Notes: generated from the letters alone by a model not told the origin. Shown: positions 48,554 to 57,262, counted from the stretch's first letter. The stretch is DNA of 64,000 bases from Microlunatus soli (GCF_900105385.1 NZ_LT629772.1:6572001-6636000); one strand, 5' to 3'. A program made the numbers and translations.

Positions 48554-49471
48554 TCAGCCGTGTGCGACGAACTTCAGCGTGTACGGCGGCGCGTTCTCCT
48601 CGCCCATCGTGAAGTAGCCGGAGCCGTCCGGTGCGTACTCGATCGTCTCGCCCTGTCGTTCGGCGGTGTCGACCAGTCGGACCGGGTCGGCGACGAACGC
48701 CTTGTCCAGGTCCTTCCCCGGCCGGCCGAACTCGTACACGGCCTTGTAGGTGCGGATGAGGAAGCGGTCGGCCTTCGGGTGGATGGCAGCGGCCGTCACC
48801 TTGGAGAAGTTGGTGTCCCCCTCCCTGGTCGGCAGTTGCAGTTCACCGACCTTCCTCAGCGTGGCGATCCCGTCGCCCGGCTGCGGTACCCGCTTCGGGA
48901 AGGTGTAGATGCCGCTCCACCCGGTGTTCGACTTGGTCAGCACGTAGATCCGACCGTTGACGGGATGCACCATCAGGGCCTCGGCGTTCTTCGCGCCGTC
49001 GGGGTAGGCGAAGCGGAATGTGTCGACGTGCAGGGTGCCGCTCGACTCCCCCTCCGCCAGATCCGGCTCGGCCACCCGGTGGATCGCAAAGGTCGTCGGT
49101 TGCGGCCCCGCTCGGCCGCTTTCCTTGCCGATGTCGCCGAAGTAGATGCACGAGCCCGTCGGGCAGGGGCCGACCGCCGCATCCTCCCAGTCCCACGGCA
49201 CCAGGTCCGCGCGGTAGCGGCCGACGACCGACGCGTCGGTGCTGTCCAGCGCCACCACGTACGGGTTGTCCTCGCCGTGGGTGTAGAGCACGCCGGGATT
49301 GACTCGGCTGGCGGCGAGTCCGGACGGCTCGATCAACTCGGGATCGGTGACCGTACCGATCACGGTGTATCCGGGTTCGGCTGCGGCGGTCCACGGCAGC
49401 ACGGCGAGAGTCACCGCAACGGCGATCATGGCAGCGACGCCCCGCGAACGGCGGGCGAGTTGGATGGTCAC
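48554..49471 (-). CDS. Secreted beta-propeller-like protein of unknown function
   Basis: From the GTG at 49471 the 305-aa product starts with a classic signal peptide (RRSRGVAAMIAVAVTLAVLPWTAAAEP). The mature part has repeated beta-strand blades: VTDPELIEPSGLAAS, VLYTHGEDNPYVVALDS, WDWEDAAVGPCPTGSCIYFGDIG with a probable disulfide, FAYPDGAKNAEALMVHP and KVTAAAIHPKADRFLIRT. It resembles esterase-like or phytase-like propellers, but no catalytic set can be assigned. A less likely TTG start lies at 49507. Confidence 0.8.
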   Translation of the reverse strand: MTIQLARRSRGVAAMIAVAVTLAVLPWTAAAEPGYTVIGTVTDPELIEPSGLAASRVNPGVLYTHGEDNPYVVALDSTDASVVGRYRADLVPWDWEDAAVGPCPTGSCIYFGDIGKESGRAGPQPTTFAIHRVAEPDLAEGESSGTLHVDTFRFAYPDGAKNAEALMVHPVNGRIYVLTKSNTGWSGIYTFPKRVPQPGDGIATLRKVGELQLPTREGDTNFSKVTAAAIHPKADRFLIRTYKAVYEFGRPGKDLDKAFVADPVRLVDTAERQGETIEYAPDGSGYFTMGEENAPPYTLKFVAHG

Positions 49472-49578
49472 GACGCCATCCAACCGGAGCCGGTCGCCGT
49501 CCGCCAACGCCCAGATGTCATGTCGGCGTCACCGAGAAGGACAGCCGGCGTCACAACCCACCCGCGTAGGTCGGCCGG

Positions 49579-49908
49579 CTACTTGCCTCGCAGGCCGATC
49601 GGGTTGCCGTCGGCGTCGGCGAGGACGCAGACCCGTACCCCGGGCGCGACCTTGTTCGGGGCGTCCCGCTCGGTAGCTCCGGCGGCGAGCAGGGCGTCCC
49701 GGGCGGCGTCCAGGTCGTCGACGTCGGCGTAGGCCACCGGCCCGCCACCGTTGCCGGCCGGGTTCAACCCGATCTCGAAACCGTTGACGTTGTAGCCGAC
49801 GTAGTAGGACTCGTCGGTGTGCGGCTCACCGAACAGTGCGCTGTAGACGGCCTTGGTTGCGGCCAGATCGGTCACCGGAACGACCAGGCTGCGAATGGTC
49901 GGGTTCAT
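49579..49908 (-). CDS. VOC (glyoxalase/bleomycin-resistance fold) family protein
   Basis: A 109-aa protein of one vicinal-oxygen-chelate domain: RSLVVPVTDLAATKAVYSALFGEPHTDESYYVGYNVNGFEIGLNP, then GGPVAYADVDDLDAARDALLAAGA and GVRVCVLADADGNPIGLRG. Many such proteins are metal enzymes or bind small drugs. Only one candidate metal His is obvious, so enzymatic activity is doubtful. It has a separate upstream promoter region of ~100 bp. Confidence 0.9.
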   Translation of the reverse strand: MNPTIRSLVVPVTDLAATKAVYSALFGEPHTDESYYVGYNVNGFEIGLNPAGNGGGPVAYADVDDLDAARDALLAAGATERDAPNKVAPGVRVCVLADADGNPIGLRGK

Positions 49909-50014
49909 CGTCGTCTCCTGACGGGATCGGCGGTCGCTGCTCGACCGCTTTGATGGGACAACGCTAGGAGCCGACCGCCGTGGTCAGCTTCTTCATTCCT
50001 GACCGATGCTCACG

Positions 50015-50081
50015 TTCCCGCACCAGTTGCGTCTTCCCGCACCGCGGGTACCTGGTGCGGGAAGACGGAACTGGTGCGGAA
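50015..50081. terminator. Long hairpin downstream of the MHS transporter (28-29-bp arms)
   Basis: Arms 50015-50043 and 50054-50081 pair over ~28 bp with one mismatch and one bulged base, around a 10-nt loop. It lies 31 bp past the transporter stop. Its arm is related to the hairpin at 11062 (19 of 26 positions). Confidence 0.7.
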
Positions 50082-50111
50082 GGGTGATGGTGACGGGGTG
50101 TGGTGGATGCG

Positions 50112-51461
50112 TCAGGGGGCGACGTGGAGGTCGTGCAGGCGGGCGGCGTCGGGAGTGTCGGGACGCAGCGAGGCGAAGACCGTGGCGACGATGCTGATCA
50201 CGGCGATCCCGATCACGTAGATCCCGACCGGCCAGCTGTTGCCACCGGCCGCAGCGGCCAGTGCAACGCAGATCAGCGGGGCGAAACCGCCGCCCAGGGT
50301 GTTGGACAGCTGATAGCCGAGATTGACCCCGGTGGTGCGAGCCTCGACGTCGAACATCTCACTCAGCATGGTCTGCAGGATGGCGCTCATGCAGACGCCG
50401 GGGATGACGAAGCCGATCACCATCCCGAGCCAGATCAGTAGCGGCTGGTCGGTGCCGTACAGGCCCAGCACCGGATAGATCACGATCGCCAACGCGATGC
50501 AGGCACCGATATAGGTACGCCGCCGCCCGATCCGGTCCGACAGCCGACCCCACAGCGGCGCGACGACGATCTGCAACGCGCCGACGATCATGGTGCCGAT
50601 GAAGCCGACCTGTTTGCTGGTGCCCTTGCCCACCACGTAGGACAGGCCGTAGGTGAGGATCACGTAGCCGGTGATGCTCTGCGCCAACCCCATCAGGATG
50701 CCCAGGATCACGTTCTTCGGGTGTCGCAGCGCCGCCGAGAGCGGCAGCGTGGCCTTGGCTGCGCCGCGTCGTACGACCTCGCGGTTCAGTTGGCGGAACT
50801 CGTCGGACTCCTCCAGCCGGGAACGCAGGAGCACCGCGAACAGCACCAACAGCAGCGACAGCAGGAACGGGATCCGCCAACCCCAGGTCATGAAGAACGA
50901 TTCCGGTCCGGCACCGAGCGCGGCCATCAGCCCGGCGGACAGCACATTGGCGATACCGGCGCCGCTGATCAGCAGACTGCCGTACAACCCACGCCGACCG
51001 GGCGGGGCGTGCTCGACGATCAGCGAAGCCGCACCGCCCATCTCACCGCCGACGAACAGGCCCTGGAACAGCCGCAGGATGACCAACAGCACCGGCGCGG
51101 CGATGCCGATCGTGTCGGCCGACGGCAGGCAGCCGATGCCGGCGGTGGCCAGTCCCATCCCGATCACGGTGATCATCAGGGCGGTCCGACGTCCCAGCCG
51201 GTCGCCGATGTGGCCGAAGACGATGCCGCCGATCGGGCGGAGCAGGAAGCCGACAGCGAAGGTGGCGAAGGACGACAACGACGCAGCGACCGGATTCTCC
51301 GCCGGGAAGAACACGATCGGGAAGACGACCGCGGCGCCGAGGCCGAACAGGTAGTAGTCGTAATACTCGATCAGCGTGCCGATCGAGGCGCCGGCCGCCA
51401 TCCGTCGGCGGCGGGCGCCGACCAGGACGTTGCCGTTGTCCGGATTCGGATCGGTCGTCAT
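50112..51461 (-). CDS. MFS transporter, metabolite:H+ symporter (MHS) family
   Basis: A 449-aa twelve-helix transporter beginning at the ATG at 51461, which has AGGAG 8 nt upstream. It shows ASIGTLIEYYDYYLFGLGAAVVFP, GHIGDRLGRRTALMI, QGLFVGGEMGGAASLIVEHAP and GRLSDRIGRRRTYIG. Same family as the transporter at 26340 but clearly a different gene. A terminator separates it from the upstream regulator, so it is an independent unit inserted between the conserved regulators and gcvP. Confidence 0.93.
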   Translation of the reverse strand: MTTDPNPDNGNVLVGARRRRMAAGASIGTLIEYYDYYLFGLGAAVVFPIVFFPAENPVAASLSSFATFAVGFLLRPIGGIVFGHIGDRLGRRTALMITVIGMGLATAGIGCLPSADTIGIAAPVLLVILRLFQGLFVGGEMGGAASLIVEHAPPGRRGLYGSLLISGAGIANVLSAGLMAALGAGPESFFMTWGWRIPFLLSLLLVLFAVLLRSRLEESDEFRQLNREVVRRGAAKATLPLSAALRHPKNVILGILMGLAQSITGYVILTYGLSYVVGKGTSKQVGFIGTMIVGALQIVVAPLWGRLSDRIGRRRTYIGACIALAIVIYPVLGLYGTDQPLLIWLGMVIGFVIPGVCMSAILQTMLSEMFDVEARTTGVNLGYQLSNTLGGGFAPLICVALAAAAGGNSWPVGIYVIGIAVISIVATVFASLRPDTPDAARLHDLHVAP

Positions 51462-51514
51462 CCTGCGACTCCTCCTGGCTGCGCTTCGATGCGCACCCGT
51501 CGGCGAAAACACGA

Positions 51515-51541
51515 ACGCTCCCCGGGGATTCCGGGGAGCGT
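51515..51541 (-). terminator. Rho-independent terminator after the resR-like gene
   Basis: A perfect 11-bp stem (51515-51525 with 51531-51541), loop of 5 nt, followed on the minus strand by a U-rich run (TTCGTGTTTT). It begins 17 bp after the regulator's stop. Confidence 0.8.
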
Positions 51542-51558
51542 CATGTCATGAAGCTCGA

Positions 51559-52188
51559 TCAGCTGACCGCACGGGCCCGTCGACGACGCGACAGCTCGTC
51601 GTCGGCGCGATCGAGGATGGCCTCGGTCTCGGCGTCGGCGGCGTGCTCCTCGGCCCGTTCGACCGGGAGCTCGGCCAGCGACCCTTCGATGTCCTTCCAG
51701 ACCCCGCCGAGCGCGATCCCGAACACGCCCTGGCCGCCGCGCAGCAGGTCGATCACCTCGTCGTCGGAGGTGCACTCGAAGACGGTGACGCCGTCGCTCA
51801 TCAGGGTGACCTCGGACAGGTCGTTGACGCCCCGGGCCCGCAGGTGCTCGATCGCGGTCCGGATCTGCTGCAGTGAGATGCCGGCGTCGATCAGCCGCTT
51901 GATCACCTTCAGGATCAGGATGTCGCGGAAGCTGTAGAGCCGCTGGCTGCCCGACCCCTTGGCGCCACGGATCTCCGGCTTGACCAGCCCGGTCCGTGCC
52001 CAGTAGTCCAGCTGTCGATAGGTGATGCCGACGACGCTGCAGGCCACCGGGCCGCGGAAGCCGCGGTCGCTCGGCAGCGGGGCGAAGTCGCCCTCGAACA
52101 GCAGATCCTGCGTCTCGCCGGCCATCAGCCCCTCGCCGACCGGCAGGGTCGGCTGATCCTGCTGGACCGACTTGTGTTCGATGGTCAC
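51559..52188 (-). CDS. MerR-family regulator, ResR/McdR-like
   Basis: A 209-aa MerR-type DNA-binding protein from the GTG at 52188 (GGAGG 6-7 nt upstream). GITYRQLDYWARTGLVKPEIRGAKGSGSQRLYSFRDI is the winged-helix region, followed by SLQQIRTAIEHLRARG and an acidic Ala-rich C-terminus ending in RRRRARAVS. The gene order MerR / bifunctional nuclease / MerR / FHA / gcvH matches Mycobacterium tuberculosis Rv1830-Rv1826, making this the Rv1830 (ResR/McdR) counterpart, linked there to division and antibiotic recovery. Orthology rests on synteny and similarity. Confidence 0.9.
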   Translation of the reverse strand: MTIEHKSVQQDQPTLPVGEGLMAGETQDLLFEGDFAPLPSDRGFRGPVACSVVGITYRQLDYWARTGLVKPEIRGAKGSGSQRLYSFRDILILKVIKRLIDAGISLQQIRTAIEHLRARGVNDLSEVTLMSDGVTVFECTSDDEVIDLLRGGQGVFGIALGGVWKDIEGSLAELPVERAEEHAADAETEAILDRADDELSRRRRARAVS

Positions 52189-52347
52189 CGGATGCCTCCA
52201 GATAGCCGTTCCCGACGAACCTCCGGCCGGCCTGCTGCGAGGCGCGAACGACTGCCATCGGGGTAATTCCACCCGCGGGATTACGTCTGAAAACCTACGG
52301 GCAGCCGACGCCGAGGGTCAACGACACGCCGTGTGAGGACATCACAA

Positions 52348-52374
52348 TGAGTTGTCTCTCAACCCCAACTTGAG
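52348..52374 (-). promoter_or_regulatory. Overlapping inverted repeats upstream of the resR-like gene
   Basis: TGAG-6-CTCA (52348-52361) overlaps CTCAA-7-TTGAG (52358-52374) in the 281-bp gap before the regulator. This is a plausible operator for a MerR protein, possibly its own. No clear -10 box is seen. Confidence 0.35.
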
Positions 52375-52469
52375 GCCCGCCGGGTGACTGTGATGAAGCC
52401 GTGATCGCCGTCTCGGCGCGTCGTCCTCGGCGGCTCTCGGCGCAGCCTGGTCGGCCGGCTCAGCCAGGC

Positions 52470-52991
52470 TCAGTGGTCGGGCCGGGGTTCGTCGCCGGTC
52501 ACGAAGTCGTCGGGATTGACCTGATCCAGGAACTCCCGGAACTTCGCCACCTCGGTGTCGGAGTCCAGCGTCTCGCCACCCTGCTCGGTCTCCTCGCCGT
52601 CCTCCGGCATCACGATGCCGGCCTCGTCGAGCACGTCCTCGGCGCAGTAGATGTCACAGCCGACCCGGAGCGCGATCGCGATCGCGTCGGACGGCCGGGC
52701 GCTGATCTCCACGCCGTCGATGACCAGCACGGCATAGAACGTTCCGCCGTCCAGCTCGGTGATGTGCACCTCGGACAGCGTGTGATCCAGTCCGGACAGA
52801 ACGTCGACGATCAGATCGTGGGTGAGCGGCCGCGGCGGCACCACACCCTCCTGCGCGTTGGCGATCGCCGAGGCCTCACCGGCACCGATCCAGATCGTCA
52901 GGTAGCGAGCGCCGCCGACTTCGCGCAACAGCACCATCGGCGTGTTCGACGGCATCTCGACCCGGACGCCGACCACATCGAGTTCTCGCAT
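52470..52991 (-). CDS. Bifunctional nuclease family protein (DUF151)
   Basis: A 173-aa cytoplasmic protein of the DUF151/BFN family: MRELDVVGVRVEMPSNTPMVLLREV at the start, YLTIWIGAGEASAIANAQEG, RPLTHDLIVDVL and ISARPSDAIAIALRVGCDIY. Plant relatives have DNase/RNase activity; the bacterial role is unclear. The C-terminus after EDVLDEAGIVMP is a divergent acidic tail. It lies between two MerR genes as in mycobacteria. Confidence 0.93.
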   Translation of the reverse strand: MRELDVVGVRVEMPSNTPMVLLREVGGARYLTIWIGAGEASAIANAQEGVVPPRPLTHDLIVDVLSGLDHTLSEVHITELDGGTFYAVLVIDGVEISARPSDAIAIALRVGCDIYCAEDVLDEAGIVMPEDGEETEQGGETLDSDTEVAKFREFLDQVNPDDFVTGDEPRPDH

Positions 52992-53095
52992 ACATCCACA
53001 CTACGTCGACAGGGTGTACGCCGATCAAGGTGTGTGCAGCGATTGCTCCGATCGCAATCTTTCCTTCACCTCGGCCCGGCGATCACGCAGGGAAA

Positions 53096-53914
53096 TCAGT
53101 GATCCATCCCGGTCCGGATCAGGGCCGCGTGCACCCCGATCACCAGCTGGGTGACCTCGGCGGCGACGTCGCCGCGACCGTCCCGGGCGCCGCGTCGGAC
53201 GTGCGGCGCGATCGCTTGTTCGACCAGTCCGATCTCCCGGTCGGCGGCGAGTTTGAACGCTCGCAGATGGCGGCTGTCGATCCCGTACACGGCAAGCCTG
53301 CGGGCGGCGACCGCGATCGCCAACGCCTCCCGGCCGTAGTACTGGGTGCCGCGTCGCGGGACGACGACCTGGATCGATTCGAGCTCGGTGAGTGCCGAAT
53401 CGGTCAGCCCGCTGGCCTGCAACAGGTCGGCCCGGGACAACCGGATCGGTTTGCTGGGCTGACGGCCGGCACCGGCGGTCTGCTGACCGCCCGGTTGCCC
53501 GGCGCCGGGTCCGGCGGCATCGGTCGGTCCGGCGGCCGAACCAGTCGTCGTACGGTCCGGGGCCGTTGCTGCCGGATCCTTGGCCACGCCGAGGGTCAGG
53601 TCGGGATCGTCCTCGGCCGGCTGCTGCGGCCGGATCGGGTCCAGCCGCGGTGGTTCGAGACCGCGGTCCATCATCTCCAGATGTTCGCGGATCACCTTGA
53701 GCGGTAGATAGTGCGACTTCTGCACCCGCAGGATGTAGCGCAGCCGTTCGACGTCGGACTCGCTGTAGCGGCGGTAACCCGACGGAGCCCGTTCGGGAGA
53801 CAGCAGCCCGACGCTCTCCAGAAACCTGATCTTGGAGATCGAGATGTCGGGAAAGTCGCCCTTCAGCGAGGCGAGCACCTGGCCGATGCTGCGCAGCGTC
53901 GGGTTCGCGGCCAT
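53096..53914 (-). CDS. ftsR: MerR-family cell-division regulator FtsR
   Basis: A 272-aa MerR-type regulator. The N-terminal winged helix reads SIGQVLASLKGDFPDISISKIRFLESVGLL, then SGYRRYSESDVERLRYILRVQ. A ~90-residue Pro/Gly/Ala-rich linker separates it from a conserved C-terminal part, RADLLQASGLTDSALTELESI and YGIDSRHLRAFKLAADREIGLVEQAIAP. It corresponds to Rv1828 and to corynebacterial FtsR, an activator of ftsZ. Assignment rests on synteny with garA and gcvH. Confidence 0.9.
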   Translation of the reverse strand: MAANPTLRSIGQVLASLKGDFPDISISKIRFLESVGLLSPERAPSGYRRYSESDVERLRYILRVQKSHYLPLKVIREHLEMMDRGLEPPRLDPIRPQQPAEDDPDLTLGVAKDPAATAPDRTTTGSAAGPTDAAGPGAGQPGGQQTAGAGRQPSKPIRLSRADLLQASGLTDSALTELESIQVVVPRRGTQYYGREALAIAVAARRLAVYGIDSRHLRAFKLAADREIGLVEQAIAPHVRRGARDGRGDVAAEVTQLVIGVHAALIRTGMDH

Positions 53915-54031
53915 GCGGGTACGGCGCTCCCTCCGATGAGTTCGTCAAGCGACAGTGCCGGCGGTCGCGCCGGATCTGAGTCAGCCTAACCGGCGGTCGG
54001 CCGGCAACGGCTCAACGACTCTGCTCGGCGG

Positions 54032-54688
54032 TCAGCCGCGCGCGGCGTAGAAGACCAGCCGGAACTTGCCGATCTGCACCTCGTCGCCGGGTTGCAGCAG
54101 CTGCTCGTCGACCATCTGCCGATTGACGTAGGTGCCGTTCAGGCTGCCGACGTCCTTCACCACGACACCGGCGTCGGTGCGGGTGAAGACGGCGTGCCGG
54201 CGGGAGACCGAGATGTCGTCCAGCAGGATGTCGGCATCCTGGCTGCGGCCGACGGTCGAGGACTCGGTGTCCAGCAGGAAGCGGCTGCCGGCGTCGGCGC
54301 CGCGGCGGACGATCAGCAACGCCGAACCGCGCGGCAACGCGTTCACCGCCTCGACGTCGTCCGGGCTCAGCCCCGAATCGTCGTCCTCGCCCATCGCGGG
54401 CATGGTGCGGGTGGTGTCGCCGGTGCGGCCGGCAGCCGATGAGCCGGTAGTGAATGAGCCCGAACCGGACGGCGCCGGTTCGCTCGGGGGCTCTGCGCCG
54501 GATTCCGGGCCGGACGGGGCGGGTTCCTGGTCGGCCTCGGCTGGCCGGGTGGTCGGCTCACCCGGCGCCTCGGCTGCGCGTACCGGCTCGGCCGGTGCCG
54601 CCGCCTGCTTGGGCAGGGCGGTGCCGCACTGGCTGCAGAAGTTGCTGGCGTCGGTGTTGCCGTGCCCGCAGTTGGTGCAGTAGATCAT
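54032..54688 (-). CDS. garA: FHA-domain regulator GarA/OdhI, with N-terminal zinc ribbon
   Basis: A 218-aa protein. GarA/OdhI controls 2-oxoglutarate use by binding OdhA, glutamate dehydrogenase and glutamate synthase when unphosphorylated; Ser/Thr kinases phosphorylate a Thr near the N-terminus. Here the N-terminus is a zinc ribbon (CTNCGHGN...FCSQCG), then a Pro/Glu linker, a TTRTM stretch (~90) that could be the kinase site, and the FHA domain: STVGRSQDADILLDDISVSRRH and VVKDVGSLNGTYVNR. The zinc ribbon is absent from mycobacterial GarA. Its ATG overlaps the gcvH stop. Confidence 0.9.
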   Translation of the reverse strand: MIYCTNCGHGNTDASNFCSQCGTALPKQAAAPAEPVRAAEAPGEPTTRPAEADQEPAPSGPESGAEPPSEPAPSGSGSFTTGSSAAGRTGDTTRTMPAMGEDDDSGLSPDDVEAVNALPRGSALLIVRRGADAGSRFLLDTESSTVGRSQDADILLDDISVSRRHAVFTRTDAGVVVKDVGSLNGTYVNRQMVDEQLLQPGDEVQIGKFRLVFYAARG

Positions 54689-55080
54689 CAGGTTGCGCTC
54701 TCCACGTGTTCAGCGTAGGCGTCAGCGTCGAGCAATGCGTCCAGATCGGTCCCATCGGCGGTTTCGACATCGAACAGCCAGCCGTCACCGTAGGCGTCGG
54801 AGTTGACCAGTTCCGGGCTGTCGTCCAGTTGGCCGTTGATCGCGGCAACGGTCCCCGACACCGGGCTGAACAGGTCCGAGACGGACTTGGTCGACTCGAG
54901 CTCACCGCAGGCGTCGCCGGCCGTCACGTCGTCGCCGACCGCGGGCAGCGAGACGAACACGATGTCGCCGAGCTGTTCGGCGGCGTAGTCGGTGACGCCG
55001 ACCCGCACGGTCGATTCGTTGCCCTGCCGCACCCACTCGTGCTCGGTCGTGTACTTGAGGTCTTCCGGGAAGTCGGGCAC
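54688..55080 (-). CDS. gcvH: Glycine cleavage system H protein
   Basis: The lipoyl carrier that shuttles the aminomethyl group between GcvP and GcvT. From the GTG at 55080 it has 130 aa. It shows LKYTTEHEWVR, VGVTDYAAEQLGDIVFVSLP, the lipoylation site GELESTKSVSDLFSPVSG and the C-terminal PELVNSDAYGDGWLFDVE. The stop overlaps the garA start by 1 bp (TGATG). Coupling to a 2-oxoglutarate regulator suggests coordinated one-carbon/nitrogen control. Confidence 0.97.
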   Translation of the reverse strand: MPDFPEDLKYTTEHEWVRQGNESTVRVGVTDYAAEQLGDIVFVSLPAVGDDVTAGDACGELESTKSVSDLFSPVSGTVAAINGQLDDSPELVNSDAYGDGWLFDVETADGTDLDALLDADAYAEHVESAT

Positions 55081-55207
55081 GACGGGTCTCCTCGAGGTCG
55101 GGTGTTCGCTACGGCTCAGGTCGGTCAGGGTGCCGCGTCGGTCGACGCTCTGCAGCCTGTCGACGCTCTGCGGCAAGGTTGGTCACGGGTAGTGCCCGAG
55201 CATTGTG

Positions 55208-56074
55208 TCAACGTCGGCCGGTCGGCGAGGACGCGGGGTGAGCGTACTGATTCTCGCGCGCGGTGTGCAAGGAGTCGATCCGCAGCTCTTGCTGTTTGGT
55301 GATGTCGATGCTGCCCTGCGCGCTGCCGGTCACCTGGTCGACGAATCCGCCGCGGAAGCTGGCACCGGAGGCCAGGCTGTCGGCGTCCCCGATCGCCTCG
55401 ATCACCACCGGGCCCTTGACCGGCACCCGGTCCACGGTCAGTGCCCCGGCCGAACCGGCGAACGAGGTGGACGCCACCACCCGGACCTTGCCGTTGATCT
55501 CGATCGCTTCGGCGCCCGCGTCGCGCAGTTCCTCGATACCTTCCAACAACAGTTCGGGGCCGAGTTTGCCGGCCGGATCCTTGACGGTGATCTCGACCCC
55601 CGGACCGGTCGCCCGTACGGTGCCGGCCAGGATGCCCAGGTCGTCGACCCGCTGCTGGGTCTCGCTGCGTGCGACCCGCTCCCGGTCCGCACCCGAGCGC
55701 AGACTCTGCCGGGTCCGTTCGAGGTTTTGGACCTCGGACTCGAGACGTCGGGACTCGCCGTTCAGCCCGTCCAGGATCTGCACCAGATCGTCCTGCCGGG
55801 CCGAGCTGTACGCCTCGTTGGCCGCCTTGCTGCGGACCTGCGCGATGCCGGCCACGGCGACCACGAACAACATCACCGCGGCAATGATCTGCCCGCGTCC
55901 CGGCCGGGTGATCGACCGCACCAATCGCCGACGCGGATCCAGGGGTCCTGAGCGTGTCGAAGGACCGTCAACCTGAGGATCGACCTGGGGGGCATCCTCG
56001 GCGTGCTCGTGGACCCGCTCAGAGCCCGCGGTCTCCTGCTGCGGATCCTTCTTGCCCGGTTCGGGATCAGGCAT
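55208..56074 (-). CDS. DUF881 membrane-anchored protein (downstream copy)
   Basis: A 288-aa protein starting at the ATG at 56074, overlapping sbp by 8 bp. A disordered Pro/Glu N-terminus is followed by one membrane helix (QIIAAVMLFVVAVAGIAQV), a coiled coil (LESEVQNLERTRQSLR) and the DUF881 domain (GPGVEITVKDPAG, ELRDAGAEAIEINGKVRVVASTSF). This matches Rv1825 in the mycobacterial order DUF881-sbp-DUF881. Part of the N-terminus (GPSTRSGPLD) is encoded by a short palindromic repeat. Function unknown. Confidence 0.92.
   Translation of the reverse strand: MPDPEPGKKDPQQETAGSERVHEHAEDAPQVDPQVDGPSTRSGPLDPRRRLVRSITRPGRGQIIAAVMLFVVAVAGIAQVRSKAANEAYSSARQDDLVQILDGLNGESRRLESEVQNLERTRQSLRSGADRERVARSETQQRVDDLGILAGTVRATGPGVEITVKDPAGKLGPELLLEGIEELRDAGAEAIEINGKVRVVASTSFAGSAGALTVDRVPVKGPVVIEAIGDADSLASGASFRGGFVDQVTGSAQGSIDITKQQELRIDSLHTARENQYAHPASSPTGRR
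55944..55966. repeat. Dispersed 23-bp palindrome inside the DUF881 gene
   Basis: Perfect GGTCCT/AGGACC arms enclose GAGCGTGTCGA, the same family as 25990-26012. It is read in frame within the disordered N-terminus of the DUF881 protein. Confidence 0.65.
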
Positions 56075-56399
56075 GGAACAGCGCCCGTCGAATAGCGGCG
56101 GCGTTGGTGAAGATCCGGATCCCGAGCACCACCACGACCCCGGTGGACAGTTGCGATCCGACGCCGATCTGGTCACCGACATAGACGATCGCGGCGGCGA
56201 TCAACACATTGGAGATGAACGAGACGACGAACACCTTGTCGGTGAAGGTGCCCTCCAGGTAGGCCCGAAAGGCACCGAAGATGGCGTCCATCGCGGCGAC
56301 GATGGCGATCGGCAGATAGGGCTGCAGGAAGGCCGGGACGCTCGGCTCGAGCAGCAGGCCGACAACGATGCCGGCGATCAGGCCGAGGATCGGGATCAT
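56067..56399 (-). CDS. sbp: Small basic protein (DUF1290)
   Basis: A 110-aa membrane protein with three hydrophobic segments: IPILGLIAGIVVGLLLEPSVP, LPIAIVAAMDAIFGAFRAYLEG and FVVSFISNVLIAAAIVYVGDQIGV. It is the counterpart of Rv1824/Sbp, always flanked by DUF881 genes. The ATG at 56399 overlaps the upstream DUF881 stop by 4 bp. Function unknown; envelope or division roles are suspected from conservation. Confidence 0.94.
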   Translation of the reverse strand: MIPILGLIAGIVVGLLLEPSVPAFLQPYLPIAIVAAMDAIFGAFRAYLEGTFTDKVFVVSFISNVLIAAAIVYVGDQIGVGSQLSTGVVVVLGIRIFTNAAAIRRALFHA

Positions 56400-57262
56400 C
56401 GCGTCCTTCCGGTACGGACGGTGATGCCGGGCACCCCGTCGAGATCGAGCCGTTCGGCGGCAGTGACGTCGTAACGCATGCCCTGGTTCTGCTTCAGGGC
56501 ATTCCACCACGGTCCGGCCGAGGTCTCCAACAACCGCGCCTGCAATCGGCGTTGGTCACCGATCGCCCGCACCGTGTAGGGCGGTGTCAGCGACCGATAG
56601 TTCACCGTGATCGCCTGCCCTGCCTCGCGGATCGCCGTCAGGTTGGTGACCCGCTGGTCGTTGATCTGTACCGCCTCGGCACCGGCCGCCCAGAGCCCGT
56701 TCACCAGGATCTGGAGGTCGACGTCCAGTACCCGGTTCTGGCCGTTGCCGCCGGGGGCGTCGTCGACCACGACGGTCAGCCCGGGGCCGGACACGGGCGC
56801 GGCGCCGGTGGCAGTCTCCAAACCGTTCAGCTTCGCCCGCAGGGCGCGGTCCTGGGCGTCGTCGCCCAGCCCGGTGGTCCGCAGTCGGGCGTTCTCGGCG
56901 GCGAGCGCATCGGCCTGCTCGCGCAACCCGTCTCTGTTGTTCTGCGCGGTCTTGATCCGGGTGATCAGTTCGTTGCGCTCCTGCTGGATCGCCGGCCGGG
57001 ACCGGGTCGTCTGCAGCGCGGCGACGGCGAACATCGCACCGATCAGCAGCACCACGAGTCCGAACACCAGGCGGGTCGGCCAGCGCTCGCGTGGCGCCCG
57101 GTCTCCCGTCGTGCCGCCGGGGCCCCGCGATTCGGCGCGGCGAGCGGCCACGATCGCGTAGTCCGGGTCGATCGGGTGTTCGACGATCTGCTTCAGCAGA
57201 TCCATGCTGGCGTCGGGCACCCGCGGTCGCGACCTCAGGCCGCTACCGCCCTGCTGGGTCAT
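56396..57262 (-). CDS. DUF881 membrane-anchored protein (upstream copy)
   Basis: A 288-aa protein. A cytoplasmic N-terminus with IVEHPIDPDYAIVAARR precedes a single helix (LVFGLVVLLIGAMFAVAAL), a coiled coil (NELITRIKTAQNNRDGLREQADALAAENARLR) and the DUF881 domain (GPGLTVVVDDAPG, LWAAGAEAVQINDQRVTNLTAIR, YTVRAIGDQRRLQARL). Corresponds to Rv1823. It starts the DUF881-sbp-DUF881 unit. Confidence 0.93.
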   Translation of the reverse strand: MTQQGGSGLRSRPRVPDASMDLLKQIVEHPIDPDYAIVAARRAESRGPGGTTGDRAPRERWPTRLVFGLVVLLIGAMFAVAALQTTRSRPAIQQERNELITRIKTAQNNRDGLREQADALAAENARLRTTGLGDDAQDRALRAKLNGLETATGAAPVSGPGLTVVVDDAPGGNGQNRVLDVDLQILVNGLWAAGAEAVQINDQRVTNLTAIREAGQAITVNYRSLTPPYTVRAIGDQRRLQARLLETSAGPWWNALKQNQGMRYDVTAAERLDLDGVPGITVRTGRTR

